Source of the DNA: Bin34 sp965219935
GTDB lineage: Bacteria > Chloroflexota > Anaerolineae > Caldilineales > Caldilineaceae
Direction of reading: 5' to 3'
NCBI GenBank assembly: GCA_965219935.1
Contig: CBDCOU010000003.1
Location: 558,001-622,000, forward strand
Length of the DNA: 64,000 bases
In this document: positions 17,486 to 26,041 of the stretch, piece after piece
Numbering within the stretch: position 1 is the first letter of the stretch
Layout of the letters: each line of letters begins with the position of its first letter
Notes under the pieces: generated by a model
Seen by the model: only the letters and a program-made list of their open reading frames with translations
Database searches by the model: none
What the model was told of the DNA's origin: nothing
Program-made: the position numbers and the translations under genes

Positions 17486-18790
17486 TTAGCCGGTTCTTTG
17501 TTCTTTTGGCATCGAATGGGCAAGACGCAGGAATCTTGTCTTGCCCGCCTGCAACACCTGTTCCTGTCCGGGTTGGAGGTGTACCTTCAGCATCGGATTC
17601 GACACGGTTTCGCCGTTGAGGCGCACACCGCCCTGGGCCACCAGACGGCGGCCCTCGCCCCTGCTCTTGACCAGGGAGGCGTCCGCCAGCAGGTCCAGGA
17701 CCGACATCGGTTCCGACATGCCAACCACGGGTGCCGAACTTGGTGCGTCGCCACCGTGCATGCGGGCTGCGTCGGCAACGGCCTGCTCGGCTAGGTTGTC
17801 CCCGTGGAAGGTACTGACAATTTCCTTCGCCAAGTCTCGCTTGACACCCGCGATGTCGTCCTTTCCCCTGCGTTGGGCTGCGTCCAGGGTGGCCTGGTCC
17901 CACCGCGTGGCGAGATCGCAGTAGAGGGGAACCACTTCGTCGGGAAGGTTCAGAACCTTGGTAAACATCAGGCCCGGGTCGTCATCGATGTTAATTGTGT
18001 TGCCGGAGGACTTGCTCATGCGGAGGACCCCGTCCGTGCCCGGCAGGATGGGATAGGTCAGCACGGTCTGGGGCTGCATGCCCCGTGCTTCCATCAGCTT
18101 GCGGCCCGCCATGAGGTTGAACAACTGGTCGGTGCCGCCGATTTGGACATCGGTTTCGAGGGCAACGGCATCCTGGGCCTGCATCAATGCATAGAAGAAT
18201 TCGTGCAGCCAGATGGCGTCGCCGCGTTCCTGGCGCTGCCGGAAGTTGTGTCTGGCCAGGAACTGCTGGACCGTGAACAGGCTGGCGATGTCTATCACAT
18301 CGCCAAAGGTCAGCTTCTCAAGCCAACGGTGGTTGTAGTCGATGATGGTGGCGTCGCGATCCAGAATGCGAAAGGCCTGGGTTGCAAACGTTTCCGCCTT
18401 GTCCAGGGCTTCCGCCAGGGTCTGCTGGGCGCGCGCCGAATCCTTGTCGCTGGGGTCTCCGATGGTTCCGGTGAACGATCCGATCAGGAATACGACCTCG
18501 TGGCCGAGTTCCTGAAACTGGCGCAGCTTGCGCATTGGGATCGTGTGGCCAAGGTGCAGGTCCGACCGCGACGGGTCGAATCCACAATAGACGCGCAGGG
18601 GTTTGCCCGAGTCCCTGGAGGCGGCCAAGCGATCCCGGAGCTCTGTCTCCATGTTGTCGCGTGTCCGGGGATCACCGCAGTCCACGCCGCGCATCAGGAT
18701 GGCCAGTTGTTCGTCAACCGGCCGGAATTTGTTCGAGTCGGATTCGTTCTGCACGTCTGAATTGTTCGATGGAAGCGGATGTCCGTCCAT
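17486..18790 (-). CDS. tyrS: Tyrosyl-tRNA synthetase
   Basis: This class I synthetase charges tRNA-Tyr. The 434-residue protein from ATG 18790 has the HIGH-like motif HLGH at residues 79-82 (RSDLHLGHTIPM) and the KMSKS-like motif RMSKS at 257-261. The tyrosine-binding region YALMQAQDAVALETDVQIGG lies between. A C-terminal S4 RNA-binding domain contains EGRRLVAQGGVRLNGE. Length and motif spacing fit the bacterial TyrS subgroup with HLGH. The first 45 or so residues are polar and not conserved in the family, so the start could be internal. Confidence 0.95.
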   Translation of the reverse strand: MDGHPLPSNNSDVQNESDSNKFRPVDEQLAILMRGVDCGDPRTRDNMETELRDRLAASRDSGKPLRVYCGFDPSRSDLHLGHTIPMRKLRQFQELGHEVVFLIGSFTGTIGDPSDKDSARAQQTLAEALDKAETFATQAFRILDRDATIIDYNHRWLEKLTFGDVIDIASLFTVQQFLARHNFRQRQERGDAIWLHEFFYALMQAQDAVALETDVQIGGTDQLFNLMAGRKLMEARGMQPQTVLTYPILPGTDGVLRMSKSSGNTINIDDDPGLMFTKVLNLPDEVVPLYCDLATRWDQATLDAAQRRGKDDIAGVKRDLAKEIVSTFHGDNLAEQAVADAARMHGGDAPSSAPVVGMSEPMSVLDLLADASLVKSRGEGRRLVAQGGVRLNGETVSNPMLKVHLQPGQEQVLQAGKTRFLRLAHSMPKEQRTG

Positions 18791-18910
18791 TATAGACAGG
18801 AAACCGCAGGCCGGCCTTCCCCCACCGGATTTGGCACTGTTCCAATCTCGTTGATATTGGTTCCGGGTTGTCATGGGTTGTCTCCGGACCAGAAGGTTCC
18901 CTGCGTCGCT

Positions 18911-19060
18911 TCAGGCCACGCCGCGGGTCATCAGACCCACGAAATTGAGGGCCCTGCCTCGGTTTTTAGTCCCTGCATCAGGCGGGCCTTGGGCTTGCAA
19001 CGGCCAAACCAGCCCTCCAGTCGGTCGGTGGCGGTGGGCACCTTGGGGTTTCGTTGGTTG
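18911..19060 (-). pseudogene. Frameshifted transposase C-terminal fragment
   Basis: The minus strand encodes VPTATDRLEGWFGRCKPKAR and then LMQGLKTEAG. In the original frame it ends in SISWV, but after a one-base shift it continues as ALNFVGLMTRGVA and stops at 18911. That tail reads naturally as the true C-terminus, so a single-base indel near 18958 is inferred. The same family fragment is present at 2690-2815. No intact N-terminal part or terminal inverted repeat was recognised, and the family cannot be named from this piece. Confidence 0.6.
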
Positions 19061-19194
19061 CGCATCAAGTTGTGCCAGTGTCCCACGAGTTTCACGGCAG
19101 TTTCCTCACCTCCGACTACAGGCGCATCCGGCCCTGCATCACCGCTTCCCAGAGTGCCGGTAGGACGAGTTTCTCCTTCGTCGGTCGGGACACC

Positions 19195-19689
19195 TGTGCT
19201 GGTGCTGCCGATGGGTTTCCGGCCGACGGCGCCCCGGGACATTGCGGTGACGGGGGTGCACGTGACGGAGACGGGGGTGGACTACGACCGGTCACCGCGG
19301 CAGAGCTTCACACTGCTGGTGTCGACCACGGGCGCGGTGCGCTACGTGGACAGTTCGGAACTGGACCACGTGGGCTTCCTGCGCTATGCGGTTGGCACGT
19401 CGCTCTCGGTTGGGTTGGACAGGGGAACGGCACAGTCGAAGACTACGTCGGCACTTTCGCCACGCGGCGGATTCCTGCATCAGGACCGATGATGACATTG
19501 GGACCGACTGCTGACCACCCGCGCCTGCGTCAGCTCATGCCTGAGAGGGTTCTTATCCACAACACCTTCAACGACGCCTCCTCGGGACACCGCTATCAGC
19601 ACCCTGCCGGCCACGAGGGCATCGACTTCGCCAGCGACACCGGCACCGATGTCAGGGCCATTCAGGGAGGCATTGTGGTCAAGGCATAG
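19195..19689 (+). pseudogene. Frameshifted fragment: LRR-lipoprotein module plus M23 peptidase start
   Basis: In one frame, from about 19195 to 19400, the sequence reads GFRPTAPRD then RQSFTLLVSTTGAVRYVDSS and VGFLRYAVGT. This lines up with the FRPPYAILRT / RRFLLRVDPDGTVHYVDD / VGFLAYAL stretch of the module repeated in the adjacent LRR lipoprotein. The continuation moves to the next frame (NGTVEDYVGTFATRR) and ends with HPAGHEGIDFASDTGTDV and a stop at 19687. HEGIDFAxxxGTxVRAxxGG is the start of a LytM/M23 metallopeptidase domain, which is cut before its active-site HxH. It is a decayed gene with a frameshift and a premature end, on the strand opposite to the LRR gene. Confidence 0.6.
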
Positions 19690-19782
19690 GGATGTGCTTG
19701 CCGACAGGGAATGAGCGCCCAATGGTGACAGGATGGGACGGCAGGGGTTTGGCACATCCCTCCGACTGCTGGGACTTCCCGC

Positions 19783-22700
19783 CTACCCTTGCTCCACGGC
19801 AGGAGAGCAGCTCGGGAGGTCATGCTGGAAGGAGGAGGCATACCAAGCTGCAATCCCGGGAAAACAACCGGTCAGTTGGTTATCGCGCAGGTCGATCTGC
19901 TTCAGCCACTGCAGGTTGGCGAGTTGGACCCACTCGGGGGGCAGGGGGCCCATCAACTGGTTGCCGTGCAGGTCGAGCCACCGCAGGCTGGTAAGCCGCC
20001 CCCACTCGGGCGGCAGGGGACCTGACAACCGGTTGGAGCCCAGGTCGAGCTTCTGCAGGCTGGCGAGTTGGACCCACTCGGGCGGCAGGGGACCTGACAA
20101 TCGGTTGGAGCCTAGGTCGAGCTTCTGCAGGCTGGCGAGTTGGACCCACTCGGGTGGCAGGGGACCTGACAATCGGTTGGAGCCCAGGTCGAGCTTCTGC
20201 AGGCTGGCGAGCTGCCCCCACTCCGGCGGCAGGGGGCCCGTCAACTGGTTGTGCCACAAGGTGAGTTCCTGCAGGCTGGCGAGCTGCCCCCACTCGGGCG
20301 GCAGGGGGCCTGTCAACTGGTGGTGGGACAGGTAGAGCCTCTGCAGGCTGGCGAGCTGCCCCCACTCGGGCGGCAGGGGGCCCGTCAACTGGTTGCCCCA
20401 CAAGTGGAGTTCCTGCAGGCTGGCGAGCTGCCCCCACTCCGGCGGCAGGGGGCCCGTCAGCCAGTTGTCACCCAGGTTCAGATGCACCAGGTTCCGGAGT
20501 TGGCCCCACTCGGGGGGCAGGGGACCCGTCAGCCAGTTGTCACCCAGGTCCAGATGTTCAAGGGCGGCCAGGCGTCCGATTTCGGGGGGAAAGGTTCCGG
20601 TCAGGAGATTAAATCCCAGGTCCAAGTAACGCAGGCGGGAGAGCTGCCCCAATTGTGGTGGGATCGCGCCGTACAAGGTGAGGGGAGTGCCCCCCTGCTC
20701 CCGGACCCACTCAAAGTCCGTCTCCGTCACGTCCGACAACCTCGACAGCCTCCCGCGTAGTCTCCTTACAACGGCTTCCTCGAAGTGGAAGTGTCTCCGA
20801 GGGGCATTGCTCAGATCCAGATGTTCCAGTCGGTAGAGTTGCCCCAGTTCCGGCGGTAGGTAACCATCGAGGAAGCGTCCCTTCGTGTCCAACGCTGTCA
20901 CGCGCCCGTCCGCATCCAGGGTCACATGGTGTCCGGGTGGGGGACAGGCGAGCAAGAGGGGCTCGCCGAACCAGTGGCGATCCAGAATCTCGAGGACGGT
21001 GCGGTCGTTGGCGGCCGGAGTCGTGCCCCACACCATGTCCAGCGCGTAGGCCAGGAACCCCACCCCCTCCACATGGGCGTCATCCGCGTAGTGCGCGGTC
21101 CCGTCGGGGTCCACCCGCAGCAGGAAGCGACGGGGCTCGGGGTGGTCCGGGTCCGGTGTGCCATCGGCGCGCACCGGGGTGCCCACTGCGGTGCGTAGGA
21201 TGGCATACGGCGGTCGGAACGGTTCCGGGACGGTGAACAGGGGTTGTGGCACTTCCCGGACCGCGTGCGGCACAGGGGAACGGGTGGTGGAGAATGTGGC
21301 CGCGACCCGCGTTCCGGACAGCTGCAGTTCGTAGCGGCCGTCCGCGTGTTCCGTCAAGTTGTCGTAGTCCCCGGACCGCGTCAGGGAGGGGGGCCGTGAT
21401 GGTGCAACAGGTGTGGGCACACAGGGTATGGGTGTGGGCAATGGGACCGGTGTGGCCGTTGGAAGCGGTCCGGTCAGTTGATTGTGCTCCAGCCTAAGCA
21501 CGTCCAAGTTCGCGAGCTGCCCCAGTTCGGGCGGGAAGGAGCCCGTCAATTGGTTGTGGGAAACATTCAGATGCTCCAGGTTCGCGAGCTGGCCCCACTC
21601 GGGGGGTAGGGACCCTGTCAACTGATTACTACCCAGGTAGAGCCGCCGCAGACTGGCCAGTTGGCCCCATTCGGGGGGCAGGGAGCCCGTCAGTTGGTTG
21701 TCGCTCAGGCTGAGGGATTGCAGGTTGGCCAGTTGGCCCCACGCAGGGGGCAGGGGGCCCGTCAGTTGGTTGTCGCTCAGGCTGAGGGATTGCAGGTTGG
21801 CCAGTTGGCCCCACGCAGGGGGCAGGGGGCCCGTCAGTTGGTTGTCGCTCAGGCTGAGGGATTGCAAGTTGGCCAGTTGGCCCCATTCGGGGGGTAGGGG
21901 GCCCGTCAGCTGGTTGTTGCTCAGGCTGAGGGATTGCAGACTGGTGAGTTGACCCCACTCGGGGGGCAGGGGTTCGGTGAAGTCGTTGCCGCCCAGATCC
22001 AGATGCTTCAAGGAGGCCAAGCGGCCCAGTTCCGGGGGCAAGGGGCCCGACAGCCAGTTGTTGCGCAGGTCCAGGTATTCCAGGGAGACCAGGTGCCCGA
22101 TGTCCGCCGGAAGGGTCCAGGCCAGCAGTTGGCCCTGCAGGTCCAGGTGGCGCAGCCGGGGAAGCCGCAACAGTTGCGGCGGAATCGCGCCCGTCAATGA
22201 TCGTGGCCCCCGCCCCATGGCTCTGTGCTTGAAGCCCGTCGGGTTGCCCAGGTCCAGATGTTCCAGGTGGTGCAGTTGCCCCAGTTCCGGCAGCAGGGGC
22301 GCGTGGAAATCGTAGACGGGGGCCCCCGCGAGGGCCTTGGGCTCGTTGGTGGGCGCGCCCAGCGCCGTCACGCGCCCGTCGGCATTGAACGTCACGAACG
22401 CACCCACACGCGCGGCCGGGAACGTCCCCCCCTTGATTTCCGAATGTGCCGGAACCTCGAACTGCACGGGGGACGGCACGGTGGACAGGCGGGTTCTGCG
22501 GAACCAGTGGCGGTCCAGGATCTCCAGCACGGCGCGGTCGTTGGCGGCCGGCGTTGTGCCCCAAGTCGTGTGCAGGCTGTAGGCCAGGAAGCGACCGACG
22601 TGTTCGGGCGCGGCGGCGCAGCGTGACGGGGGCGGCGGTGCCGGACCACCCGCGGGGGCGCGCAGGGTCCCGATGGCGATACCCGCGGGCGGGCGCAAGT

Positions 22701-23859
22701 CCCCGATGGCGCCGCCCACACCCGTCATCCCCACCAGGTTCAGGCAGTAGGCCTGCCGGTCTTCGCCCTCCACCTGGGCATCGTCCACGTAGTGCACGGT
22801 TCCGTCGGGATCCACCCGCAGCAGGAAGCGGCGGGGCTCGGGGTGGTCCGGGTCCGCGGTACCGTCGGCGCGCACCGGGATGCCTTCCGCGGTGCGCAGG
22901 ATGGGGTACGGCGGCCGGAACGGCTCCGGAACCGTGAACAGGGGGGCGGCCACCTCCCGCGCCCAGTACGACACGGGGGAGCGGGACGCGGCGAAGGTGG
23001 CTGCCACCCGCGCCCCGGCCAGCTGCAGTTCGTAGCGGCCATCCACGTGCTCCACCCGGTTGTCGTAGGTCCCGGACACCGTCAGGGAGGGGGTGGGCGA
23101 CGGAACCGCAGGTACGAAGGTGGGTGTAGGTGTGGGTGTAGGTGTGGCTGTGGACGTGGGCGTGGACGTAGGTATGCGTATGGGTGTGGAGGTGGGCGGC
23201 GGCGGCCGGATGTTCCAGACCGTGTGCAGGACGTAGGCCAGGTTGCCCGCGCCCTGCACACGGCCATCGTCCACGTAGTGCACGGTCCCGTCGGGGTCCA
23301 CCCGCAGCAGGAAGCGGTGGGGGGCCGTCCGCGCCGGGTCCGGGGTGCCGTCGGCATGCACCGGAGTGCCCTCCACCGTGCGCCGAATGGAATACGGCGG
23401 CCGGAACGACTCCGGGATCGTGAACAGGGGCTGCGGCACGGTCCGCCGCGCCCAGTGTTCCACAGGGGAACCGGAGGTGGCGAAGGTGGCGGCCACCCGC
23501 GCCCCGGCGAGCTGCAGGGCATAGCGGCCGTCCGCGTGCACCGCCGGGTTGTCATAGTCGCCGGACACCGTCAGGGAGGGTGTTGGTGTGGGCGTGAAGG
23601 CAGGCGACGGGGTGGCGGTAGGCGTGGAGGCGTGCACCGTCGGTGCCGGGGACGGAGTCGCGGTACTGGCGCGGTCCGGCAATGGTTCGCCGGTTGTTCG
23701 GGAGGTGCAGCCCGACAGGCACAGGAGCAGGAGCAGACCCGCCAAGGCCCGTCGGACCGTCCGGTGGCATGGGTTGTTTGGCGGTGTGGGGGCGGGAGTG
23801 GGCACGGCAAGGACGGAGTCTTCAAGGCTAGACCCAAGTGTACCCCCGGCAGGCACCAT
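19783..23859 (-). CDS. Giant leucine-rich-repeat surface lipoprotein with three copies of an unrecognised module
   Basis: From ATG 23859 the protein has 1358 residues. A lipoprotein signal (RRALAGLLLLLCLSGC) ends at a lipobox Cys encoded at 23707-23709. A GTG at 23805 would give a more usual signal length. Thr/Pro-rich linkers separate the parts. A module of about 125 residues occurs three times (about residues 94-217, 256-372 plus a split tail, and 824-964). It carries DGRYELQLxGxRVAATF, FRPPYxILRT and RRFLLRVDPDGTVHYVDD. Two blocks of 24-residue plant-type leucine-rich repeats follow modules two and three (about 525-800 and 1001-1337), with consensus LxxLxLxxNxLTGPLPPEW. I know no function for the module. 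An extracellular binding role is inferred from the lipobox and repeats. Confidence 0.85.
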   Translation of the reverse strand: MVPAGGTLGSSLEDSVLAVPTPAPTPPNNPCHRTVRRALAGLLLLLCLSGCTSRTTGEPLPDRASTATPSPAPTVHASTPTATPSPAFTPTPTPSLTVSGDYDNPAVHADGRYALQLAGARVAATFATSGSPVEHWARRTVPQPLFTIPESFRPPYSIRRTVEGTPVHADGTPDPARTAPHRFLLRVDPDGTVHYVDDGRVQGAGNLAYVLHTVWNIRPPPPTSTPIRIPTSTPTSTATPTPTPTPTFVPAVPSPTPSLTVSGTYDNRVEHVDGRYELQLAGARVAATFAASRSPVSYWAREVAAPLFTVPEPFRPPYPILRTAEGIPVRADGTADPDHPEPRRFLLRVDPDGTVHYVDDAQVEGEDRQAYCLNLVGMTGVGGAIGDLRPPAGIAIGTLRAPAGGPAPPPPSRCAAAPEHVGRFLAYSLHTTWGTTPAANDRAVLEILDRHWFRRTRLSTVPSPVQFEVPAHSEIKGGTFPAARVGAFVTFNADGRVTALGAPTNEPKALAGAPVYDFHAPLLPELGQLHHLEHLDLGNPTGFKHRAMGRGPRSLTGAIPPQLLRLPRLRHLDLQGQLLAWTLPADIGHLVSLEYLDLRNNWLSGPLPPELGRLASLKHLDLGGNDFTEPLPPEWGQLTSLQSLSLSNNQLTGPLPPEWGQLANLQSLSLSDNQLTGPLPPAWGQLANLQSLSLSDNQLTGPLPPAWGQLANLQSLSLSDNQLTGSLPPEWGQLASLRRLYLGSNQLTGSLPPEWGQLANLEHLNVSHNQLTGSFPPELGQLANLDVLRLEHNQLTGPLPTATPVPLPTPIPCVPTPVAPSRPPSLTRSGDYDNLTEHADGRYELQLSGTRVAATFSTTRSPVPHAVREVPQPLFTVPEPFRPPYAILRTAVGTPVRADGTPDPDHPEPRRFLLRVDPDGTAHYADDAHVEGVGFLAYALDMVWGTTPAANDRTVLEILDRHWFGEPLLLACPPPGHHVTLDADGRVTALDTKGRFLDGYLPPELGQLYRLEHLDLSNAPRRHFHFEEAVVRRLRGRLSRLSDVTETDFEWVREQGGTPLTLYGAIPPQLGQLSRLRYLDLGFNLLTGTFPPEIGRLAALEHLDLGDNWLTGPLPPEWGQLRNLVHLNLGDNWLTGPLPPEWGQLASLQELHLWGNQLTGPLPPEWGQLASLQRLYLSHHQLTGPLPPEWGQLASLQELTLWHNQLTGPLPPEWGQLASLQKLDLGSNRLSGPLPPEWVQLASLQKLDLGSNRLSGPLPPEWVQLASLQKLDLGSNRLSGPLPPEWGRLTSLRWLDLHGNQLMGPLPPEWVQLANLQWLKQIDLRDNQLTGCFPGIAAWYASSFQHDLPSCSPAVEQG
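19890..20560 (-). repeat. 72-bp in-frame tandem repeats, LRR block 2
   Basis: The DNA repeats with a 72-base period, one leucine-rich repeat per unit. The copies beginning at 20019, 20091 and 20163 are nearly identical over most of their length, differing at a few bases. Units further left and right are more diverged. Near identity of adjacent copies points to recent duplication or gene conversion. Unit loss or gain would keep the frame. Confidence 0.85.
21480..22130 (-). repeat. 72-bp in-frame tandem repeats, LRR block 1
   Basis: Units beginning at 21686, 21758, 21830 and 21902 have the same 72-base period. The middle two are almost identical (both encode PPAWGQLANLQSLSLSDNQL). The block encodes the first leucine-rich-repeat region of the lipoprotein, and its units resemble those of the second block about 1.5 kb away. 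Confidence 0.85.
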
Positions 23860-23969
23860 CGGAGCGGCGGGTACGCGGCCGGTATGGACAGGAACCCGGA
23901 ACAGGTCCAGACTGGGGACCGCTATCGGATCCGGGCAGCACTGTCCGGACCACGGCAACGAGACCCAAC

Positions 23970-24149
23970 ATGTCCATCGAAAACATGGGTACCAACCACG
24001 GTCTCAGGGTTGACACCGGGGCCGATGGAACCTCTGGAGCCGATACCGCCGACTACCGATGGTTGCTACGGTCCGTTCCGCTGGAAGGCATCACCGCCGA
24101 AGGCAAGTACGACATCATTGTCAACAACGACGCAAGCGAGGTCCCATAG
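23970..24149 (+). CDS. Possible small protein or fragment (59 aa), unrecognised
   Basis: A short frame from ATG 23970 (MSIENMGTNHGLRVD) ends with ITAEGKYDIIVNNDASEVP. It has no clear ribosome-binding site and I recognise no family. The wording resembles the end of an extracellular beta domain, so it may be a fragment left from the same accessory region rather than a working gene. It is divergent from the LRR lipoprotein. Confidence 0.25.
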   Translation: MSIENMGTNHGLRVDTGADGTSGADTADYRWLLRSVPLEGITAEGKYDIIVNNDASEVP

Positions 24150-24534
24150 GCCTGTGACTGCTTCCGGCGGGGACGCCACGGCAAGGACACCCTTGGTTGT
24201 TGGAGGCGCGAAAGCCGGTTTACAGATCCCCCTACCTACCCCTATCAACCCATCTACCCCGGGCACGGCCCAAAATCAAACATACAGAAATAGTATCCCG
24301 GAGTGTGCGCCTCGATGCCGGTTGTCCGCGCAGACAACATCCGGGTATCTCAAGACCACGGATGCCGACCTCGTGCAAAGTCGGCAGGAAACAGGATCTG
24401 CTGCCAAACCCGATTGCCCCTTTGCGTCCGCGATTTGCTTTGTTATCGGCGGTACAGGATGTATTCTGCGCTTCGAGGACGCGAGGCAGGTTCCCGTCCC
24501 GCACAACAAAGACGGTACAAGGATTACAGAAACG
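24150..24534. other. Gap upstream of the HAD phosphatase gene
   Basis: About 385 bases hold no convincing gene. Long plus-strand frames crossing it are extensions of the HAD frame or noise. It contains the candidate promoter listed at 24440-24467. Confidence 0.4.
24440..24467 (+). promoter_or_regulatory. Candidate promoter for the HAD phosphatase gene
   Basis: TTGTTA (24440-24445) and TATTCT (24462-24467) are separated by 16 bases, each matching four of six consensus positions. It would give a leader of about 60 bases before ATG 24535. Confidence 0.35.
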
Positions 24535-25446
24535 ATGGCATTCACGGTCAGGGACTGCTGGACAGGCAATGTAACCGGAGCAAACGGCGCTTCAAGTCAC
24601 GGCTTGGCCGAGGTACGGGAAGCCACCGGAGCCATTAAGGCCGTTCTGCTCGACATGGATGGTGTGGTGTACCGCGGCGAAACCATCCTTGAAGGGGTCC
24701 TGGAGTTTCTTGCCTGGTCGGAGGACATGGGTATTCGCCTCCTGTATGTAACCAACAACGCCACCAAGACGCCCTACATGTTCGTGGACAAGTTGGCGGC
24801 CATGGGCATCGAGGCGCAGCCGGACCAAATCATCACCAGCGCCGAAGCCACTGCCGGTTGGATGGCACGCAATGTTCGACCTGGCAGCAAGGTGCAGATT
24901 GTGGGGGGACCCGGTGTCTGGAACGCGATGATTACGCGGGGATTCCAACCGGCCAATTCGCCGCAGGCTGCAGACTTCGTGGTGGTCGGCATGGACTTCA
25001 ACCTGGATTACCGCAAGTGCGCCGAGGCGACTCTGGCAATCGCGGCGGGAGCCGATTTCATTGCCACGAATGTTGACTCCACGTTCCCGTCCGAAGAGGG
25101 CAACATCCCCGGTGCCGGTGCCATCGTGTCGCTCTTGAAGACGGCTTCGGGCGTGGAGCCGACCGTCATCGGCAAACCGAGTCCGGGCATGTTTGAGGAG
25201 GCCATGGCCAGGCTGGCGCTGCAGCCTCACGAATGTCTGATGGTGGGTGACCGCTACGAAACGGACATTGAGGGCGCCCAGAAAATCGGCATCTGGACGC
25301 TGGGCATCGGGACCGGGATAACGTCCGTGGAGGAATTTCTGGGCAAGGACCAACCGCCGAACTTCGTGGTGCGGGACATGACGGAGTTCCTGGACCTTTT
25401 CCGCGGATCGAATCTACTTGGATGCCGCCGAGCCGGTCCACATTGA
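24535..25446 (+). CDS. HAD-superfamily subclass IIA phosphatase, NagD-like
   Basis: The 303-residue protein from ATG 24535 has the HAD nucleophile motif in AVLLDMDGVVYRG, where the first Asp is phosphorylated. Motif II Thr is in VTNNATKTP, Lys in IGKPSPGMFEEA, and the metal-binding Asp residues in MVGDRYETDIEGA. The cap lies between motifs II and III, as in subclass IIA (NagD, p-nitrophenyl phosphatase, 2-phosphoglycolate phosphatase). The substrate cannot be read from sequence. The first 30 residues before the HAD core are not conserved in the family, so a later start is possible. A hairpin terminator candidate lies 41 bases after the stop. Confidence 0.85.
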   Translation: MAFTVRDCWTGNVTGANGASSHGLAEVREATGAIKAVLLDMDGVVYRGETILEGVLEFLAWSEDMGIRLLYVTNNATKTPYMFVDKLAAMGIEAQPDQIITSAEATAGWMARNVRPGSKVQIVGGPGVWNAMITRGFQPANSPQAADFVVVGMDFNLDYRKCAEATLAIAAGADFIATNVDSTFPSEEGNIPGAGAIVSLLKTASGVEPTVIGKPSPGMFEEAMARLALQPHECLMVGDRYETDIEGAQKIGIWTLGIGTGITSVEEFLGKDQPPNFVVRDMTEFLDLFRGSNLLGCRRAGPH

Positions 25447-25486
25447 ACCGGCCCGACACGCCTGTCCGGCCTGCAGCGCCGGTGGC

Positions 25487-25508
25487 AAGCCCACCGGCCG
25501 GTGGGCTT
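25487..25508 (+). terminator. Hairpin terminator candidate after the HAD gene
   Basis: A perfect 22-base palindrome (AAGCCCACCGGCCGGTGGGCTT) is followed by the pyrimidine run CCTCTCT. The T-tract is poor, so termination may be partial. Confidence 0.5.
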
Positions 25509-25621
25509 CCTCTCTGATATGATCAATCTCCGGCGGCCTTTCGCCGTTTGGGTTGCAGGCTGACCAAACCCTGTGACCAGTCCACTCGTATACCTGCAGG
25601 ATTTTCCCGGAAACCAACTTT

Positions 25622-25969
25622 ATGCGCAGACTCATCAAAATCCTACTCTTCCTGGCGATTGCCTATTTGGTGGTGAAGTACGCCCGGAAGCTGCTGGAAC
25701 CGGCGGACATGTCGGCCGCCAATATCCCGGAGCAGGATGTCGAACCCTACGATGAAGCACCGTTGGGGGGCGAGGTAAGTCCCGATCTGCTGGAAATTCT
25801 GGTGTGCCCGGAAGACAAGGGCAGTCTTGAACTGGTGGACGAGGGCCGGTTTCTGTTGAATCCCCGCAACGGCTATCGGTATCCGATCCGTTCCGGTGTG
25901 CCGGTGATGCTGATCGACGAGGGCCGCAAGTACCGGGAAAGTTCCGCGGACACTGCGGAAGTATCCTGA
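25622..25969 (+). CDS. Membrane-anchored Trm112-like protein
   Basis: The 115-residue protein starts at ATG 25622. One N-terminal membrane helix lies at about residues 4-20 (LIKILLFLAIAYLVVKYA). An acidic linker follows, then a Trm112/UPF0434-type domain with LLEILVCPEDKGSLEL and GYRYPIRSGVPVMLIDEGR. Trm112 family proteins are small activators or partners of methyltransferases and are normally soluble, about 60 residues long. Only one Cys of the usual zinc ribbon is visible, as in bacterial YcaR-type members. The membrane anchor is unusual and suggests a membrane-located partner. It stands between a HAD phosphatase and beta-glucuronidase. Confidence 0.75.
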   Translation: MRRLIKILLFLAIAYLVVKYARKLLEPADMSAANIPEQDVEPYDEAPLGGEVSPDLLEILVCPEDKGSLELVDEGRFLLNPRNGYRYPIRSGVPVMLIDEGRKYRESSADTAEVS

Positions 25970-26041
25970 TCCAACCGGCGGATCGTCCCGCCGGAAGCGT
26001 CGGTCCACACTTTGGGCCGAGGACACAGCAGGAAATTGGGT

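Noticed and set aside
19890..22130. Regular repeats that might suggest a CRISPR array
   Set aside because: The 72-base units are contiguous, have no spacers and encode leucine-rich repeats in frame.
22792..24534. A long plus-strand frame leading into the HAD phosphatase, antisense to the LRR lipoprotein
   Set aside because: The upstream part is Gly/Arg/His-rich and mirrors the GC-rich LRR gene. The HAD domain begins after ATG 24535.
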